DNA of 21,017 bases from Spirogloea muscicola. Lineage: Eukaryota; Streptophyta; Zygnematophyceae; Spirogloeales; Spirogloeaceae. The notes below the pieces were generated by a model. That model ran no database searches. It worked only from the letters and a program-made list of their open reading frames with translations, and had not been told where the DNA came from. The translations under genes and the position numbers were made by a program. Below are positions 17,901 through 21,017 of the stretch, piece after piece (the stretch's first letter is position 1; the number at the start of each line of letters is the position of its first letter). Location: assembly GCA_009602725.1 (NCBI GenBank), contig WELB01000039.1, positions 669,063 through 690,079 on the forward strand. The letters are read 5' to 3'.

Positions 17901-20894
17901 CTTGAGAACAACCTGGAACAAGCAAGCACAGGCGAACAGATCAGTAACCCAAGGACTGCCTGGACAGTTTGGAGCAGGCAGCCAGCAAAAGCTTGCCACG
18001 TCAGTTGCCTGATATGCGGTGGGGCTGAGCCGGGGGCTTGAAGTGGGTATATACGGTGCCAATGCACGCAGCTTCTGAAGGCTCGCAAAGCGGAACACCC
18101 ACCTGCAGGATGGCATGCGGCAGCACAGATAGCAGAGGGTCACCTGCTGTAGCAAGAGCTGCAAGATACACCTCTGCCAGCTAGCCATCCCTGTCTACGT
18201 GTCCTTCGCAGTATGAAGAGTGTTGCAGTCATGGCAGAGGGGCACCTTTCCCAAGCAGGCGCCGACCCCTGGAGCAGCTTAGGACATAGTTCTGCAGCTT
18301 CCACATATTTGCCTTCCTGCAGCAGATGATCTAGGTACTTGGTCCTTACCTGCTCCATGGGCAGAGACCTCCAAGATGGTAAGCAGCATGCAAGGGGCAT
18401 GTGAGCAAGCCATGGCAGTTCCGCAGATCTTGATAGGCCAGGCAAGCTGAGGCCTCACTTGGGAACTCTAGCGAGTGGCCATTGCAAGGCGCCACCAATG
18501 AGAGAACACAGATCCAAAATGACAAAGGTAATGCCGCCAGAGAGCCAAAGCCCCAAGGGGCCCTGCCCTTCTTGGCTATTGGGTACCTAAAATATCAATG
18601 AGCAGGAACCGCACCGCAGCCTAGCGTGCATGGAACAACCTCATCAAGAAGCTGTGGTGAGAGGTTGTCAGACTCAGCGGCCTCCAGCGCTTGTGCATGA
18701 TGCTCGTGCTGCAGCAACCACAGCACATGGTCCTCTGCATCTCGAGGCCTCGCCAGCACAACATCCTGGGGAGCTGCCAAGTAGTACAGGGGCTCGTCCC
18801 CGGCGTTCCACAGCCCTCCCTTGCCGCTGCTGTCTATCAACAACATGAAGCACAGCAGGTGCTGTGCACCTTGCTCAGAAAGCGTAAATATCTGCTGGCC
18901 ACAAGCAGGATAACACACTGTCCATTTGCTTAGGCCTTCCTTTGAAGGCGTCAAAGCAGCAGGTTATGACCACAAGGTAAGAGTCTGTGCTGCACTGCTC
19001 CTGCAGGTGTGGCTGCTCGTGCGCCAGCAATCAAAGGTTGCAATTGAAAGGGTGGTCTGACCAGAAAGAGGAGTGTGTGCCATGAGGTAGTCGCCCGGCC
19101 CGCAGCTCTGGTAGCCCTGCAGTGGAAGCTCCTCCACAGCCAGCTCGTCGCCAGCCCAAGTGACGACACGCGCCTCAGGAGGTCTGCTGCCCTGAGCGGG
19201 CTGATGACATAGCACAGAAGCCGATAAGGCAACCTGCCCGGGGGCCCACTGAGCAAGAGCAGTCTCACAGGGAGCCGCTATGTCTCGTTCCACTTGTGCA
19301 AGAGAACTATCCAACCAGATACCTTCGCGTCCTGGAAGCTGGCAGCTGTGCCGAGGATGACAAGTGCGTCCCCACCATAAGGAGCAAGGCCTGAGACCCA
19401 GCAATCAAGCTGGATGAGCTGGGAGGGGCTTGTAGCAGCTGCTTCTGATGACGCCACTGACACCTTGAGTGCACCGGCACCAGATTGATGCGTGCCGTCC
19501 TCGGCATTGCCCTTGGGCTTGCTTTGCTGCAAACTGGTGGGCGGCAGGCCCAGCGGCCCCAGCAGGCCTTGCAGAAGGCCATCCTCTGGCGCGAGGCTGC
19601 GGAGGACGGTAGCTCTCTGCACAATGGCCCCCCAGCCCACCACCAGCACGAGGGCGCCCTGCAGGCCATCAAATTGCAGCAGCATCAGCACCTCGGCAGC
19701 TTTGTCGCATGCTCAGGAGGCTTCCTCTTCCCCTCGCCCGCTAGCACTGTGACCCTTGTTTCCTGGACTCACTCTCCACACTCTGTGTGGAGAGTGAGTC
19801 GAGCTTGGATAGTTGTGAGAGAGTTGGAGGTGAGAGGGAGGGGGAGTGAAGTGGTGTCAGTTGGTGCTGTCTGGCGAAGCTACCTGCCAGAGCAGGCAGG
19901 GGCGCAGCAATGTGGTGGGCGGCGTGAGCTCGGGTCGTGGCAGGAACGCCGTTTGCTGCTGCAGAGCCAGGTCGAGCACGTGGACGCCGGCATCGGTGGC
20001 CCACGCCACCGCCCGGCCGTGCCAGGCAGCAGCGCGGATGGGGCCCTCGCGGCCGGTGGCGAGGACCGTGTCACGGGGTCCCAGGCCCAGCCAGCGCCCG
20101 CGCGCGGACATGGAGAGCAGGAGGCGGCCGGCGTCGCCGCCGGACACGAGGCGGCGCGCCGAGGGCGGCGATTCCGCGTACGCGGGGTCCAGCGCCACTG
20201 CGTGCACTGCGCCGCCGAACACAAAGCGCTCCTGCTGGGCACACAAGCGGCCGCCGGAGGACTCTGCTTTGATTACAATTTCTGGCTTTCACTACCTCCG
20301 CCAGTATCAGCAGGTGCTATCACTACTGAAAGATCGCAATCACAATACTTTCTCTGGCGGCTGCGGCGCCTTGGTGAGGCTGACTGGCAAGCGGCGGCGC
20401 TAGAGAGGGGGGCCCAGCGGCAGCAGCGAGCGGCCCCAGCTGCGTGAGCAGGAAGCAGCTCAGAATCCTGAAAACCCCTGACACGTTCAACCCGGAACAT
20501 TTGAACAGCAAACCCCTAGATTGTGAACCCTAACTTCCTAATGGGGCCCAGCCTCCCGCAGACCCGGGCGCCCTGCGCCCGAGCTGCGGCGCTGCCCTCC
20601 CGTCCCCGGCGCTCGCTGTGTGGCATCACCTGGCCGTCGTCGGCGCCATCGGCGAAGAGCGGCGTGACGAGCACGGAGCCGTCGGCGCCCGCGGAGGCCA
20701 CAAACTCGCCGGCGGCGTCGAAGCAGGCGTCGGCGACGCGCGCGCCGCGGTGCGCAGCGGGGTGCGCGCGCACCACGTTGCCCTGGAGGTCGAGGAGGTG
20801 CAGCGCGCCGGTGGCAGAGCCGAGCGCCAGGAGGCGGCCCGAGGGCGAGGCGCGCAGGCAGGTCGCGGGCGCGGCGGCGAGGAGCGCGGGCAGG
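14975..20894 (-). CDS. VPS41: VPS41, HOPS tethering complex subunit (5' partial, 19 exons)
   Basis: HOPS tethers endosomes and other vesicles to the vacuole/lysosome for fusion. Exons from the 5' end: 20894-20630, 20231-19884, 19658-19323, 19191-19062, 18833-18640, 18349-18246, 18102-18009, 17912-17757, 17640-17578, 17423-17370, 17164-16967, 16855-16778, 16677-16558, 16366-16286, 16179-16094, 15773-15692, 15586-15526, 15319-15196, 15056-14975 (TAA). All junctions keep phase, giving about 885 residues; human has 854. Exons 1-5 form the WD40 propeller (LLALGSATGALHLLDLQGN; PRPELTPP; SGLAPYGGDALVIL; PQDVVLARPRDAEDHVLWLL). Exons 6-17 form the helical CHCR region (KYLDHLLQEGKY; LYAEFDKQMLLPFLRSS; VYILGRMGNSHEALGLIIEQ; DYGTETSLRRGC). 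Exons 18-19 encode a RING: CSIC, FYCSHSYHLTC, CVLC. The N-terminus is lost in a poly(A) run. Exon 2 may start at 20234 (NAGNAG acceptor) and exon 4 at 19200. Confidence 0.95.
15824..15849 (+). repeat. 13-bp tandem repeat in VPS41 intron 15
   Basis: GGGTGAATACAGA is followed directly by GGGTGAATACAGC. It lies in the intron between the exons at 16094 and 15773. Confidence 0.9.
16856..16966 (-). other. VPS41 intron 11, GC-AG intron
   Basis: The exon ends CACGGCTTACAG and is followed by GCAAAT; the acceptor is CATTCAG|GTGGAG. The join YHGLQ|VELYAEFDK is phase 0 and matches the plant and animal proteins residue for residue in spacing. The open frame beyond the donor offers no suitable GT. Confidence 0.78.
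17913..18008 (-). other. VPS41 intron 7, GC-AG or alternative GT donor
   Basis: Conserved spacing (SPTAYQ|VVLKALL) places the donor at CAG|GCAACT. A GT donor nine bases further (GAC|GTGGCA, exon end 18000) also keeps frame and would insert Ala-Thr-Asp. The sequence alone does not decide between them. Confidence 0.5.
19766..19800. repeat. Perfect 16-bp stem, 3-base loop hairpin in VPS41 intron 2
   Basis: GACTCACTCTCCACAC, loop TCT, then GTGTGGAGAGTGAGTC: a perfect inverted repeat with no mismatch. It is unrelated in sequence to the hairpin family of the 6.8-13.8 kb island. On the transcribed strand it would form a stable stem inside the intron at 19659-19883. Confidence 0.95.

Positions 20895-21017
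<123 letters not shown>

Noticed and set aside
19485-20447. 320-codon open frame on the + strand
   Set aside because: It lies antisense to VPS41 exons 2 and 3, whose protein similarity on the - strand is clear. It is open because of high GC.

Overview
This is a nuclear window from a green alga. Three genes are rich in introns, their protein sequences sit close to land-plant homologues, and UGUAA-type polyadenylation motifs follow two of the stop codons. The 5' exons are very GC-rich and the 3' exons much less so. The middle of the window is packed with short palindromic repeats, which makes me think of Chlamydomonadales, possibly a Haematococcus-like species. That assignment is an inference, not a match I could run.

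Layout. (1) Positions 1-3965, + strand: ALG3, the Dol-P-Man-dependent alpha-1,3-mannosyltransferase of N-glycan precursor assembly. It has 12 exons and is cut at the 5' end by the window edge. (2) Positions 3966-4996: tail-to-tail gap holding the 3' UTRs. (3) Positions 4997-6525, - strand: a PLATZ-family zinc-binding transcription factor. Four exons are firm, plus a possible tiny start exon. (4) About 6841-13790: a 7 kb repeat island with no intact gene. It holds many copies of a hairpin repeat (core GGGCTGG-AAAA-CCAGCCC), a second repeat with a GGCCA/TGGCC palindrome, a foldback element with 144-bp arms, a tandem duplication, and three decayed copies of one protein tail that looks like the C-terminus of a non-LTR retrotransposon reverse transcriptase. 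In all three copies the hairpin repeat follows the protein tail in the same order, so the hairpin family is probably the 3' end of that element. (5) Positions 14975-20894, - strand: VPS41, a HOPS-complex subunit, in 19 exons from the WD40 propeller to the C-terminal RING. Its 5' end is lost in a 123-nt A run that ends the window (20895-21017).

The three genes have unrelated housekeeping or regulatory roles: ER glycan assembly, transcription, and vacuole/endosome fusion. Nothing suggests a functional cluster. I rebuilt the exons by reading protein similarity and checking that every donor/acceptor pair keeps phase. At least three introns appear to use GC-AG ends, with a fourth possible. I did not find a new multi-gene system. 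The most interesting items are the hairpin/retroelement link, the GC-AG introns and the presence of ALG3 itself.
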